Positions 25,111 to 31,719 of a stretch of 33,157 bases of DNA are shown here, in pieces; position 1 is the first letter of the stretch, and every line of letters begins with the position of its first letter. Origin of the DNA: a virus; the IMG/VR virus record IMGVR_UViG_3300046170_000090, positions 1-33,157 of that record; one strand, given 5' to 3'. The position numbers and the translations under genes are program-made. The notes beneath the pieces were generated by a model. It was given only the letters and a program-made list of their open reading frames with translations. It ran no database searches and was not told the origin of the DNA.

Positions 25111-25315
25111 GCAAAATATCTTCCATACTTATCACAGGGTTTTCAAATAAAGTGACCAGGAATTTTTCTCCATCCTTCTGCACTTCATAAGCAGCTTTAC
25201 TTTCATAAAACTCTTGATAGTTTTCAGCTACATAAGCTTCAAACTTTCTCAGTTCGTCTCTATCAAAGATAGCTGTCTCTCCATCAGCCATCATCCTTTC
25301 GTATATGTAGTTCAT
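25094..25315 (-). CDS. Small acidic protein, unknown function
   Basis: Start set at the ATG at 25315 (MNYIYERMMADGE) because GGAGG lies 4 nt upstream and the ATG overlaps the previous stop (ATGA); an in-frame ATG at 25339 is less supported. 73 residues, helix-rich, with DRDELRKFEAYVAENYQEFYES and an acidic end MEDILLDIQD. No family recognised. Its 3' end carries the replication-operon promoter. Confidence 0.65.
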   Translation of the reverse strand: MNYIYERMMADGETAIFDRDELRKFEAYVAENYQEFYESKAAYEVQKDGEKFLVTLFENPVISMEDILLDIQD

Positions 25316-25809
25316 GCAACCTCCTGTGTTGTCCACCATATAGGCTTAGTTCTATTGCGTTCCCATTTGGCATAGTGTTTTTCGTTAATGCAGTAATCAC
25401 GATAAGCAATAATAGCATCTTCATTTTTATACTCCTCAGGCATAGCCTGTGCTAATGGTGTCATGCTTGTATGTGTAATGTTGTCGGGCATCTTACTCAA
25501 TGGTTCTTCTAGCTTGACAACACTTGCATGTTTCCTACCGTACCTGTATTCATACTCTGAACCCAGTGCTAGGAAGTGTCGATACAACCATGAGTAGTTA
25601 GAGCTAGATTTTCTAGCCCATATAGTACATGGGTGATTCCAGTATGCACGTTTGTAAAGTCCATTAGCATCTGCATACTCATCACCATCTAGTTCTCGGT
25701 GTGCAGTACATAACATCTGTGCTGTTTCAAGTGGCATCTTGACTAACATCTTATCAGGCTGTGCTTCTGCTGATATAGTAGGACACTCATCAAAATAAAA
25801 TATGTTCAC
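25312..25809 (-). CDS. Conserved phage protein (MNIFY..P type), unknown function
   Basis: 165 residues: MNIFYFDECPTISAEAQPDK, VKMPLETAQMLCTAHREL, RAYWNHPCTIWARKSSSNYS, WLYRHFLALGSEYEYRYGR and LAQAMPEEYK...AYRDYCINEK. The same string of motifs is found in a widespread phage and bacterial protein family, where annotations vary and I know of no established activity. Conserved His/Asp/Lys and Arg residues hint at an enzyme acting on nucleotides or DNA, but this is only suggestive. Confidence 0.65.
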   Translation of the reverse strand: MNIFYFDECPTISAEAQPDKMLVKMPLETAQMLCTAHRELDGDEYADANGLYKRAYWNHPCTIWARKSSSNYSWLYRHFLALGSEYEYRYGRKHASVVKLEEPLSKMPDNITHTSMTPLAQAMPEEYKNEDAIIAYRDYCINEKHYAKWERNRTKPIWWTTQEVA

Positions 25810-25997
25810 TCACCACCCTCAATTTCAAATGCTTCATTAAGATGATACAGTAAATCTGCTATGGCATGTACCTCTTGGATATCTATACCACCGTACTCAA
25901 ACAAACTAGTAACTCCACTTCTAGATTTACGATAGTTCTTTTTAATCCATTCCAAATGTCTTGCTGGAATTTTAACTGTTATTTTTTTCTCGTTCAT
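25806..25997 (-). CDS. Small basic/acidic protein, unknown function
   Basis: 63 residues, MNEKKITVKIPARHLEWIKKNYRK..., with a beta-strand-like start and a C-terminal helix IADLLYHLNEAFEIEGGE. The stop overlaps the next start by 4 nt. The N-terminus resembles a ribbon-helix-helix strand (KKITVKIPARHLEWI), so a small DNA-binding protein is possible; confidence in that is low. Confidence 0.6.
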   Translation of the reverse strand: MNEKKITVKIPARHLEWIKKNYRKSRSGVTSLFEYGGIDIQEVHAIADLLYHLNEAFEIEGGE

Positions 25998-26143
25998 TTA
26001 CCTTGCCCTCGATATTTTTTGAAGTTGCTTTTCTTATTCTTGTTCATGGTAGAGAAAGCAACATTACCTCTACCTTGACTTGTCTTCTTACCTCTGCCTT
26101 GTGTAGCAGAAGTATATGTACTCTTAGTCCATGTCTTCGCCAT
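25994..26143 (-). CDS. 49-aa very basic protein with repeated QGRG motif
   Basis: ATG at 26141-26143, stop at 25994-25996. Sequence features: MAKTWTKSTYTSATQGRGKK, a second QGRG, then KNKKSNFKKYRGQGK. It contains many Lys/Arg and no acidic residue, so it is likely to bind nucleic acid. Similar tiny proteins ending in RGQG are frequent in marine phages. It overlaps both flanking genes slightly. Confidence 0.65.
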   Translation of the reverse strand: MAKTWTKSTYTSATQGRGKKTSQGRGNVAFSTMNKNKKSNFKKYRGQGK

Positions 26144-26336
26144 ATCTATTCTCCTCTATGGTTGCTCTGCGTTTGTCTCGGTACTCTGTAACTCTTCGAC
26201 CATCAGCATAGTCAACGATTTGTTTATACCATAAACCATCTTTGTATCTTGTGTCAATACCTACAATTTGTTTAGCTTGTTTTTCTAATTCAAGAATCTC
26301 TCTTTGCTGTTGGACAGCATCATCATGTTGTGTCAT
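26124..26336 (-). CDS. Small charged protein, unknown function
   Basis: 70 residues with an N-terminal helix (DDAVQQQREILELEKQAKQI) and a middle segment IDTRYKDGLWYKQIVDYADG. It overlaps its neighbours by 14-20 nt on each side. No recognisable family. Confidence 0.55.
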   Translation of the reverse strand: MTQHDDAVQQQREILELEKQAKQIVGIDTRYKDGLWYKQIVDYADGRRVTEYRDKRRATIEENRYGEDMD

Positions 26337-26532
26337 CTTGTTCCCTCTGTTTTTTAAGTTCCATCAACTCATCCCATTTGTAAAACTTCTTAGTCTCTGC
26401 ATCCCAAAAGTTTCCACGCTGTACTCTTGGTGGTATGTGGGGTTCTATCTTATCATTATCAATCAAGTACATGTACAAAGTTGTCATTGACAAAAGCAAG
26501 ACAACACCTACTACTACCAACATAAATTCCAT
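26323..26532 (-). CDS. Small single-span membrane protein
   Basis: 69 residues: one N-terminal membrane helix (about 3-22, FMLVVVGVVLLLSMTTLYMY), then a soluble charged tail with RVQRGNFWDAETKKFYKWDE. Likely N-out or N-in anchor with cytoplasmic tail; function unknown. Confidence 0.6.
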   Translation of the reverse strand: MEFMLVVVGVVLLLSMTTLYMYLIDNDKIEPHIPPRVQRGNFWDAETKKFYKWDELMELKKQREQDDTT

Positions 26533-26533
26533 A

Positions 26534-26779
26534 TTAGTTTTCTCCTACACTGAAAAACATCTCAATGTTTTTAGGTAATTTATTTCTTAAGTTTCTTAGC
26601 TCAGTAATATCTTCTTCAAACTCCCAAGTTTCTTGAGTGTCTGTATTACCTATGTTAAAAAGTTTTTGAACACCTTCAATTTTAACCATGTTATCTACAG
26701 CACCCTCAACAGTACGAGAAAAAGTTTTTAAAATTGTTCGTTCATTGTCTAGTTCGACATCCATAATATATTCTTCCAT
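26534..26779 (-). CDS. Small protein, unknown function
   Basis: 81 residues; the possible internal start MDVELDNERT (6th codon) would shorten it by 5. Contains ILKTFSRTVEGAVDNMVKIEG and an acidic end. Its first base is shared with the upstream stop. Confidence 0.55.
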   Translation of the reverse strand: MEEYIMDVELDNERTILKTFSRTVEGAVDNMVKIEGVQKLFNIGNTDTQETWEFEEDITELRNLRNKLPKNIEMFFSVGEN

Positions 26780-27069
26780 TAAAATCTCCTATCTAAATAT
26801 TTGTGTTGTTCTTTTTCGTTTACTTCTGCAAGTTCTTTGTATGTTTTTATATGTGGATTAGCTTTCAATACTTTCATTATCCACTTGTCAGACATAAAAG
26901 ATAAATGCATTTGACGATTACCAAAGGCATGAGTCTGATCGGGCATAAGTTCCTCAACATTGTTTACAGTAATTACTTTGCCTTGGTCTTCAGGTAATAT
27001 AGATTGAAGCCACTCAACCTGTAAAGGTTTGATAAGCTTACGAAGTTTTTTGATTTGTTTACTATTCAT
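26779..27069 (-). CDS. Small protein, unknown function
   Basis: Start chosen at the ATG at 27069 (MNSKQIKKLRKLIKPLQ), which overlaps the stop of the DUF3846-like gene by an ATGA; a longer frame from 27123 is unlikely. 96 residues, basic N-terminus, then a mixed fold with MPDQTHAFGNRQMHLSF and C-terminal YKELAEVNEKEQHKYLDRRF. Confidence 0.6.
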   Translation of the reverse strand: MNSKQIKKLRKLIKPLQVEWLQSILPEDQGKVITVNNVEELMPDQTHAFGNRQMHLSFMSDKWIMKVLKANPHIKTYKELAEVNEKEQHKYLDRRF

Positions 27070-27413
27070 TGCCAAGCCTTGAACTCCATGTATGGTTCTT
27101 CTCTGTGTCCTTCGGGTAACCATTCAATAGATTCAATGACATCTTCCAAAGGAATGTCGGCATCTGTGCTTTCTCCTTCATCATCATGTTTTAATATTAA
27201 AGCTTTACCTGCTAGGTTTCTGTCTTCAAATCTAAAAAATCTTTGATTAGATTTTAGCAGACCTTCATCATCTACATACATATCATGTTGATCACCCATG
27301 TAAACTACATCAAAAGTTCTACAACCTATGAGGTCATAGATTTCTCTAAAGTCCCCACCATATACTGCTTCTTTGACTGTCTCGTCAAATGGATTTACTA
27401 AAATTACTCGCAC
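27066..27413 (-). CDS. DUF3846-like protein
   Basis: 115 residues. MRVILVNPFDETVKEAVYGG, then DFREIYDLIGCRTFDVVYM, a YVDDEGLLK segment and NLAGKALILKHDDEGE match the DUF3846 pattern of phage proteins (MR.h.V.P...h......, IxxLVG.hhE.h, hYVDDEG..KG...N, hhGPhlh...D). No biochemical function is established for this family as far as I know. Confidence 0.7.
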   Translation of the reverse strand: MRVILVNPFDETVKEAVYGGDFREIYDLIGCRTFDVVYMGDQHDMYVDDEGLLKSNQRFFRFEDRNLAGKALILKHDDEGESTDADIPLEDVIESIEWLPEGHREEPYMEFKAWQ

Positions 27414-27639
27414 TTGTTATCTCCTTAAATTTAACTCCAAGCAGTTTGTGTATCCTGTCCTCAAACAAGCTGACTTGATCTATCACTGCTTCTTGTTCTT
27501 TTGTTGTCATGGTTTCCCAATCATCTATAAAGTCTAATGGATTATGTTTCAACCCATCAAACACCTTCATCAAATAATCTGATATGGTGTGTTTAGCTTT
27601 TACCTTTGCTGTCACCTTAATCTTGTTGTATTGTATCAT
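27385..27639 (-). CDS. Small protein, unknown function
   Basis: 84 residues: MIQYNKIKVTAKVKAKHTIS, then helices around HNPLDFIDDWETMTTKEQEAVIDQV and DRIHKLLGVKF. Overlaps the DUF3846-like gene by 29 nt. No family recognised. Confidence 0.55.
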   Translation of the reverse strand: MIQYNKIKVTAKVKAKHTISDYLMKVFDGLKHNPLDFIDDWETMTTKEQEAVIDQVSLFEDRIHKLLGVKFKEITSASNFSKSI

Positions 27640-27650
27640 AAAAAGTTTCC

Positions 27651-27956
27651 TTAGTCAATAGACACATACTTAAAAGGTTTAACAGACATCATGTTTTCCA
27701 TAAAGAATTGTCTGTAATCCCCATCATTATTAATACAACCACCAACCAAGATTTCATCATCATCGTTGTATTTAATATCTGATACAGTCAACAGCATTCG
27801 TTGTTCATGCTCACCTGTTTCAATCTTGTGGTATTTAAACATCAAACCATACCCATTAAAGAATGCTTTTGATATTGCTTTTTCCATAATGTTAACAGCT
27901 TTTTTAAAATCTTCTACTCTTTTAGCAGAGTCTTCTTTGTTATAGTATTCATTCAT
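27651..27956 (-). CDS. Small protein, unknown function
   Basis: 101 residues. Features a Lys/Glu-rich N-terminal helix (AKRVEDFKKAVNIMEKAISK) and a beta-rich second half (GLMFKYHKIETGEHEQRML, EILVGGCINNDGDYRQFF). It overlaps the coiled-coil gene upstream by 8 nt. Confidence 0.55.
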   Translation of the reverse strand: MNEYYNKEDSAKRVEDFKKAVNIMEKAISKAFFNGYGLMFKYHKIETGEHEQRMLLTVSDIKYNDDDEILVGGCINNDGDYRQFFMENMMSVKPFKYVSID

Positions 27957-28185
27957 TGGTTAGTTCCTCCAGTTTATCTTGTAGTTCTTGAATAGTATCT
28001 TGTAAGTCTTCAACAGTTTCTCTTAACTCAACGACTTCTGAGTTTAAATCTATGATATCGTCTTGTGCATTATCAATGCAAGACTCTACATCTTCTTGTC
28101 TAAAGGTTAAGTCTCCAATCCTATCAGCTATTTTTTCATCTAGCTTTTCTAAGTCTGTTGGTTTTGTTTCGTTTACTGCATACAT
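27949..28185 (-). CDS. Small acidic coiled-coil protein
   Basis: 78 residues, almost entirely one heptad-repeat coiled coil from about residue 10 to 76 (DLEKLDEKIADRIGDLTF, VVELRETVEDLQDTIQELQD, KLEELTNE). Probably an oligomerisation or adaptor protein. Start ATG 28185 shares a base with the preceding stop and has GAGGAC upstream. Confidence 0.65.
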   Translation of the reverse strand: MYAVNETKPTDLEKLDEKIADRIGDLTFRQEDVESCIDNAQDDIIDLNSEVVELRETVEDLQDTIQELQDKLEELTNE

Positions 28186-29045
28186 TATATTGTCCTCGCA
28201 TTTATTAAATCAATTACAAAGCCTGAAGTATCCTTCTTGGCTTCACCTTTTTCGATAAGACCGACCACCACCTGAGACTCATCAAGAAATCTCATGTCGT
28301 GCTTGTCCCCATCAATTACTTTCAAACCTTTAAACATTTTAGGTAGAGCATCACGAAAGACTACTGCTATGTTGTTCGATACTTTGTCGAACAGAGTAGC
28401 ATACTTATCATTAGCTTCGGAATAACTCCAAGTCAAATGATAGTTAGGTATGTGCTCTACCTTCCTAGTTGGGATTTTTGTATAGTCATAGAACTGTATC
28501 TGTGGAAACATGGCAAAGATGTTTTCATGTCCATCAATCTCAATAGTTTCCCATTGAATATCACTTGTACCATTAAGACGTAGGGCAGGTTTTTTACCAA
28601 GCCTATCACATTCCTTCAAGAATTTATTTACGTCTTGTACAAGCTGTCTCATGAACTCCTGCTGGTCGTTTAAGAACAATAGAGTTTTTCTAACTCTAGC
28701 CTTTCGAACATTAGAGAATTTACCCATACCTGCTGTGTCTAAACATGGCTCACTGCACTTGGCAATCTTAGCATAAGGACATACAGTTCTCTTACCATCT
28801 GCTTCATCATCAGAAGCTAGATAAATTATCCGACTAAAGTATTTGTCTGATAGCTTGTTGCTCTTTTCAATCTTGGTGCTACCACTAGATAGCAAATTAT
28901 ATTTAGGCATCTTCAGTCTCCTTTGTTCATTCCATAACCACATTCCAAAATCATAGCCTTGTTTATACATACTAGAGTTTTTGTTTTCATCAGAAACACC
29001 TAACAACAAAGCATCTGCTACTCCATCTTTAAAATCTTTATACAT
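28185..29045 (-). CDS. GP88-like protein
   Basis: 286 residues. SRIIYLASDDEADGKRTVCP..., CPYAKIAKCSEPCLDTAGMG, then RKARVRKTLLFL, LRLNGTSDIQWE, and FPQIQFYDYTKIPTRK match, by pattern, the phage family called gene product 88 (cysteine-rich N-terminal region, RLNG.SD, and Y.YTK motifs). The paired Cys could hold a metal or Fe-S centre, and the motifs recall radical-SAM-like proteins, but no CxxxCxxC is present, so an enzymatic claim is not made. Function unknown. It overlaps the upstream gene by 8 nt, and the coiled-coil gene follows at once. Confidence 0.65.
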   Translation of the reverse strand: MYKDFKDGVADALLLGVSDENKNSSMYKQGYDFGMWLWNEQRRLKMPKYNLLSSGSTKIEKSNKLSDKYFSRIIYLASDDEADGKRTVCPYAKIAKCSEPCLDTAGMGKFSNVRKARVRKTLLFLNDQQEFMRQLVQDVNKFLKECDRLGKKPALRLNGTSDIQWETIEIDGHENIFAMFPQIQFYDYTKIPTRKVEHIPNYHLTWSYSEANDKYATLFDKVSNNIAVVFRDALPKMFKGLKVIDGDKHDMRFLDESQVVVGLIEKGEAKKDTSGFVIDLINARTI

Positions 29046-29268
29046 CTTGACTCTCCTTTGCCATGTGTTCTAAATCTTGAGTTGATACTGCTTGACTACA
29101 ATGCTGAGATAAAAACTCAATCATTGCATAGGGTAAAGGTATATCAATATTGTCATAGCAATACTGTAGGCAATCAGCTTCTAAGTCTGGTCGACTGTCA
29201 AGTACCCATAGTTCATGCACATTATCTCTCATGTTGTCCATGATAGTGCTGTTTACATTGTTGCTCAT
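29038..29268 (-). CDS. Small protein behind leader motif copy 1
   Basis: Start set at the ATG at 29268 (MSNNVNSTIMDNMRDNVHE), preceded by GGAGA five bases upstream; the in-frame ATG at 29280 contributes that GGAG. 76 residues, Cys-containing (LQYCYD, QHCSQ), no known family. Its 5' region carries the conserved stem/pseudoknot motif at 29291-29324. Confidence 0.6.
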   Translation of the reverse strand: MSNNVNSTIMDNMRDNVHELWVLDSRPDLEADCLQYCYDNIDIPLPYAMIEFLSQHCSQAVSTQDLEHMAKESQDV

Positions 29269-29290
29269 AAGTTTCTCCATAAAAATTAAG

Positions 29291-29324
29291 TGGTAGTTTT
29301 TTGTGTAGGACTACCAACCTACAC
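29291..29324 (-). promoter_or_regulatory. Leader RNA motif copy 1 (possible H-type pseudoknot)
   Basis: On the - strand GTGTAGG pairs with CCTACAC (plus coordinates 29318-29324 with 29303-29309), and the loop TGGTAGT (complement 29310-29316) can pair with ACTACCA (complement 29291-29297) across an A5 linker. Connecting loops are 1, 0 and 5 nt, classic H-type geometry. It ends about 20 nt from the start codon and may control access to the ribosome site. Confidence 0.5.
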
Positions 29325-29477
29325 CTAATCATATTTTATACTCATACTCTAGGTACTGATGAGTCTTTGTAGTTAGTGCATGGTGGTTTAGTTCTCATTT
29401 ACTTTTATCCTTAACTCGCACTTCAGACATATAAGACCAGTGGGATTTTACAAAGGCTCACTCCTAACTACAAAACT
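29325..29477. other. Intergenic region with 11-bp inverted repeat
   Basis: No gene seen. TTTGTAGTTAG (29366-29376) is repeated inverted as CTAACTACAAA (29464-29474), enclosing about 87 bp with smaller nested pairings (AGTGC 29375-29379 with GCACT 29418-29422). A -10-like TATAAA on the - strand lies just upstream of leader copy 1. Could encode a structured RNA or a regulatory site. Confidence 0.4.
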
Positions 29478-29750
29478 TTACTTGGTTATTGTACAAACAT
29501 ATTTGTTTTCAAGTTCAGGGTGTTGATATAAAGAGTATCTACCTCTGGCATATTTACCGACACTTACACAAGCTCTCATCTTATCTTTTTTATCAAGAAC
29601 AAACCAATCACCTGCTGACATAGAACCTATTAAATCTCTCCAAAAAGATTTAGGGTTGGTTTTTCTAGGAGGTGCTTTTCTATTTGTAACAATTTCAAAG
29701 TTTGGTAATGTAATTTTCTTTTTACTACTTTTGGCATAATATATCTCCAT
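29478..29750 (-). CDS. Small protein behind leader motif copy 2 (possible 5' frameshift)
   Basis: 90 residues: TLPNFEIVTNRKAPPR, then SFWRDLIGSMSAGDWFVLDK and CVSVGKYARGRYSLYQ. The last block is a common signature of small phage proteins. The ATG at 29750 has no ribosome site; instead its GGAGA serves an ATG at 29737 in another frame (MPKVVKRK...), which joins the TLPNFEIV frame if one A is restored in the A5 run near 29722. The true N-terminus is probably MPKVVKKKITLPNF. Function unknown. Confidence 0.6.
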   Translation of the reverse strand: MEIYYAKSSKKKITLPNFEIVTNRKAPPRKTNPKSFWRDLIGSMSAGDWFVLDKKDKMRACVSVGKYARGRYSLYQHPELENKYVCTITK

Positions 29751-29773
29751 TTATTATGTGGGTTAAAATTAAA

Positions 29774-29806
29774 TGGTAGTTTTTTAGTTCCGAAGATAAC
29801 TACCAA
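29774..29806 (-). promoter_or_regulatory. Leader RNA motif copy 2
   Basis: Complement carries TTGGTAGTT, a 13-nt insert with a UUCG-type hairpin (TCTTCGGA), an A-rich linker and ACTACCA (complement 29774-29780). GGTAGTT/AACTACC can form a 7-bp stem. Same conserved pieces and same position before a start codon as copies 1 and 3. Confidence 0.5.
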
Positions 29807-29823
29807 CTCCTCCAACAGCAACA

Positions 29824-29852
29824 TAACTATCGGTTTTTTAAGTGCCTGTCAA
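29824..29852 (-). promoter_or_regulatory. Possible weak promoter before leader copy 2
   Basis: Consensus TTGACA (complement 29847-29852) followed after 17-18 nt by TAGTTA/AGTTAT, a poor -10. Position upstream of the leader motif supports a promoter; the weak -10 leaves it uncertain. Confidence 0.35.
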
Positions 29853-29879
29853 CACTTTCCTAGTTTTTCCTTACACAAA

Positions 29880-30305
29880 CTAGGCTGTGATAGACATGGG
29901 AGTACCATATCTAATACGATTCCAAAGTCTTCCTAAGAAAGAAGTCTCTGCATAGTATTGAATCTCATCAATGATATCCAAAGTATCTTGGACATCAAGA
30001 TTAGATGCTACCTCAAGTATCTGCATACCTTTGTTAGACTTAGTCACAGGTATCTTCTGAGCAAAGTATAGGGCATTGCTTTCATGCACCTCATCTTTTT
30101 GCTTGTAGACTGATACCTTTTCATGATGATAAGAATTGAAGGTCTTACCAGTATCATTACCAAACCTATCTTGATAGGCTCTAACTCTTACAATATTAGC
30201 ACCAAACTTATTAGCTTGATTCCATACTGCTTGAATCATAGGTGATGCATTACGAATGCTTTCAGTAGTTTGACTACCATTTTTGCTGTATATCAATTTT
30301 GACAT
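29880..30305 (-). CDS. Protein behind leader motif copy 3, unknown function
   Basis: Start set at ATG 30305 (MSKLIYSKNGSQ), which has GGAGA 5 nt upstream; the in-frame ATG at 30317 overlaps that site. 141 residues: NASPMIQAVWNQANKFGANI, VRAYQDRFGNDTGKTFNSYH, VASNLDVQDTLDIIDEIQYY and a C-terminal FLGRLWNRIRYGTPMS. No motif known to me. Confidence 0.6.
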   Translation of the reverse strand: MSKLIYSKNGSQTTESIRNASPMIQAVWNQANKFGANIVRVRAYQDRFGNDTGKTFNSYHHEKVSVYKQKDEVHESNALYFAQKIPVTKSNKGMQILEVASNLDVQDTLDIIDEIQYYAETSFLGRLWNRIRYGTPMSITA

Positions 30306-30334
30306 ATCTATCTCCATAGTTTATTAAGGTTAAT

Positions 30335-30380
30335 AAAGGTGGTAGTTTTTGCAGAACTACCAAACTGGTATACCACCTTT
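30335..30380 (-). promoter_or_regulatory. Leader RNA motif copy 3 with 10-bp outer stem
   Basis: AAAGGTGGTA (30335-30344) and TACCACCTTT (30371-30380) form a perfect 10-bp inverted repeat. Inside it, TGGTAGT (30340-30346) pairs with ACTACCA (30356-30362). The two stems share bases, so they are mutually exclusive, as in a switch. Lies about 30 nt upstream of the start codon. Confidence 0.5.
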
Positions 30381-30643
30381 GTGTTTATTTATACTCAACT
30401 TGGATATACAACTCCCATTGAGTTCTAGTTATTTGTACCCATCAACTAGCAACTGGGTATTTCAAAGACAAATCTATAGCGTATGTCTAAGTCGGGAGAG
30501 TACATGCAGTTTTATTATTTAGTTATCTTTACTGGTGTTTCTCTGTTAACCCTGAATACAAAGTGATATTATTTTATCTGATCTATTGTCAGCTCTTTTA
30601 CTTTATATCTTAAATTTATTGAACCTGTCTCGATTCGCTTAGA
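30381..30643. other. Intergenic region, no gene seen
   Basis: AT-rich, non-coding in all frames beyond short ORFs. A 6-bp hairpin TACCCA/TGGGTA and a -10-like TATAAA on the - strand near 30390 are visible. It would be the long 5' leader of a transcript from the promoter at 30644-30672. Confidence 0.4.
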
Positions 30644-30672
30644 AGTTTGACACACCTCGAAGCGAAAGTCAA
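30644..30672 (-). promoter_or_regulatory. Promoter P2 with overlapping operator-like inverted repeat
   Basis: TTGACT (complement 30667-30672), 17-nt spacer, CAAACT (complement 30644-30649). The inverted repeat TTCGCTT (30634-30640)/AAGCGAA (30660-30666) brackets the -10 and abuts the -35, as expected of a repressor site. Shares the string AAACTTCTAA with the promoter at 30905-30933. Confidence 0.55.
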
Positions 30673-30686
30673 GCTCATGTATAATT
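30651..30686. repeat. 36-bp direct repeat, copy A
   Basis: Nearly identical (2 differences) to 31698-31733: CACACCTCGAASCGAAAGTC followed by AAGCYCATGTATAATT. Both copies contain the complement of TTGACT at the same place, so it is a repeated promoter upstream element. Copy A overlaps the 3' end of the 59-aa gene. Confidence 0.8.
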
Positions 30687-30854
30687 GTCTAAATCTAATT
30701 GAGAGTCTTGTATTTCTTTCTCAACATCTCTATTAGCTTTGATACTATCTTCTTGAAGTTCTATTGTAGACTCTATAAAATCTACAATATCAAAATGATC
30801 TTTATCATCATGATATGAACTTGAAGTAGTAGTTAAAGTATTTTCTAATGACAT
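30675..30854 (-). CDS. 59-aa acidic protein, unknown function
   Basis: ATG at 30852-30854 with AGGAGAAAATT upstream, stop at 30675-30677. Sequence starts MSLENTLTTTSSSYHDDKDH and continues with a charged helix VDFIESTIELQEDSIKANRD. Very acidic, no Cys. Small acidic early proteins can be host-takeover factors, but nothing specific supports that here. Confidence 0.65.
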   Translation of the reverse strand: MSLENTLTTTSSSYHDDKDHFDIVDFIESTIELQEDSIKANRDVEKEIQDSQLDLDNYT

Positions 30855-30904
30855 AATTTTCTCCTATAAATTAAATTTTTATTGAACCCTGAAAAACTTT
30901 TAGA

Positions 30905-30933
30905 AGTTTAACAGGTCTGAAAGGCTTTGTCAA
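30905..30933 (-). promoter_or_regulatory. Promoter P1 (sigma70 type)
   Basis: TTGACA (complement 30928-30933), 17-nt spacer, TAAACT (complement 30905-30910), directed at the 59-aa gene whose ATG is about 50 nt downstream. The -35 is consensus; the -10 matches at four of six positions. Confidence 0.65.
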
Positions 30934-30953
30934 GACCTAATTATAATTAAAGA

Positions 30954-31337
30954 TTAATAAATCTTTATAACTGAAGTTGGATATTCTTTACAGGTATTCA
31001 TCATATCTGTAAGTAATTTCATAGCAGTATCTACACTACCATGACCATTCTCAGGATTATATTCTTTTTCTGCCCAATTTTTAAACCAATCATGATTTAT
31101 ATCTGATTGATTAAATGTTCTAACAGCATTGTTTAAAACAAACCAAGCATCTTTACCAAGCATACCATAAAAACCATTGATACCTACTTCACCCAAACCC
31201 TCATCTTCAAAGTTCAAAAACTGTCTAAAGAATTTAGATAAATTCCAAGTGTGATTAAACTCAGCAACAGTTCTGTTAAAAGTATCATCACCACGAACAT
31301 CTTTATATTCGATTTCAAATTTAATATCATAACTCAT
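30954..31337 (-). CDS. Early protein, unknown function
   Basis: 127 residues with a ribosome site AGGAGAAAATT. MSYDIKFEIEYKD, WNLSKFFRQFLNFEDEG, GFYGMLGKDAWFVLNNAVR and HGSVDTAMKLLTDMM are the visible blocks. The alternation suggests an alpha/beta fold. No match recognised. Confidence 0.65.
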   Translation of the reverse strand: MSYDIKFEIEYKDVRGDDTFNRTVAEFNHTWNLSKFFRQFLNFEDEGLGEVGINGFYGMLGKDAWFVLNNAVRTFNQSDINHDWFKNWAEKEYNPENGHGSVDTAMKLLTDMMNTCKEYPTSVIKIY

Positions 31338-31351
31338 AATTTTCTCCTAAA

Positions 31352-31639
31352 TTAAATTGTTTCAATTACCCAAACAGTTCCCATCTCCATTGTATTATCA
31401 TTAAGATAATCAAATTTAGATGCTAACTTTACCCAAGAATTTTTGAAGTTCTTGTATAACATAGCTCTATCCTCTTTGAACGAATAGACTTCTTGATACC
31501 TATAACCCTCTGATTTTAGGTATCTTTTTGCTTTCTCTTGATCATTGAAGCTAACAATAATTCTATGTTTAGCTTGTTTGACTTGATCAAATTTATTTTG
31601 AGCCAAGGCTCTGTCAGATTTATTCAATCGTTTTTTCAT
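31352..31639 (-). CDS. Early protein, unknown function
   Basis: 95 residues, basic: MKKRLNKSDRALAQNKFDQV, then KHRIIVSFNDQEKAKRYLKS and SWVKLASKFDYLN. RBS TTTGGAGATAAATT. The strand-helix pattern RIIVSFND..KAKRYLKSEGYRY could be a small RNA- or protein-binding fold; no family named. Confidence 0.6.
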   Translation of the reverse strand: MKKRLNKSDRALAQNKFDQVKQAKHRIIVSFNDQEKAKRYLKSEGYRYQEVYSFKEDRAMLYKNFKNSWVKLASKFDYLNDNTMEMGTVWVIETI

Positions 31640-31666
31640 AATTTATCTCCAAATAAATATTTTGAA

Positions 31667-31680
31667 TCGGCTTGTGCCGA
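31667..31680. promoter_or_regulatory. Small GC-rich hairpin in the leader of the 95-aa gene
   Basis: TCGGC (31667-31671) and GCCGA (31676-31680) with a 4-nt TTGT loop, standing out in AT-rich DNA, about 30 nt upstream of the start codon. Role unknown. Confidence 0.45.
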
Positions 31681-31690
31681 ATGCTTTTAC

Positions 31691-31719
31691 ACTTTCCCAC
31701 ACCTCGAACCGAAAGTCAA
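31691..31719 (-). promoter_or_regulatory. Promoter-like P3 (repeat copy B)
   Basis: TTGACT (complement 31714-31719), 17-nt spacer, GAAAGT as a poor -10. Same upstream sequence as P2. The -10 is weak, so activity would depend on a regulator or it may be vestigial. Confidence 0.35.

Noticed and set aside
29291-29324. Identification of leader copy 1 as a preQ1-I riboswitch
   Set aside because: Architecture is similar, but the loop sequence and conserved tail do not match the known consensus, and no queuosine gene is adjacent.
29630-29824. 64-codon overlapping frame at the start of the 29478-29750 gene
   Set aside because: Only its N-terminal MPKVVKRK part, with the ribosome site, looks real; the rest lacks protein-like pattern and is better explained by a missing base.
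30949-30966. AT-only hairpin at the end of the 127-aa gene as a terminator
   Set aside because: AAAGATT/AATCTTT has one G or C per arm and no T-run after it; too weak to support termination.
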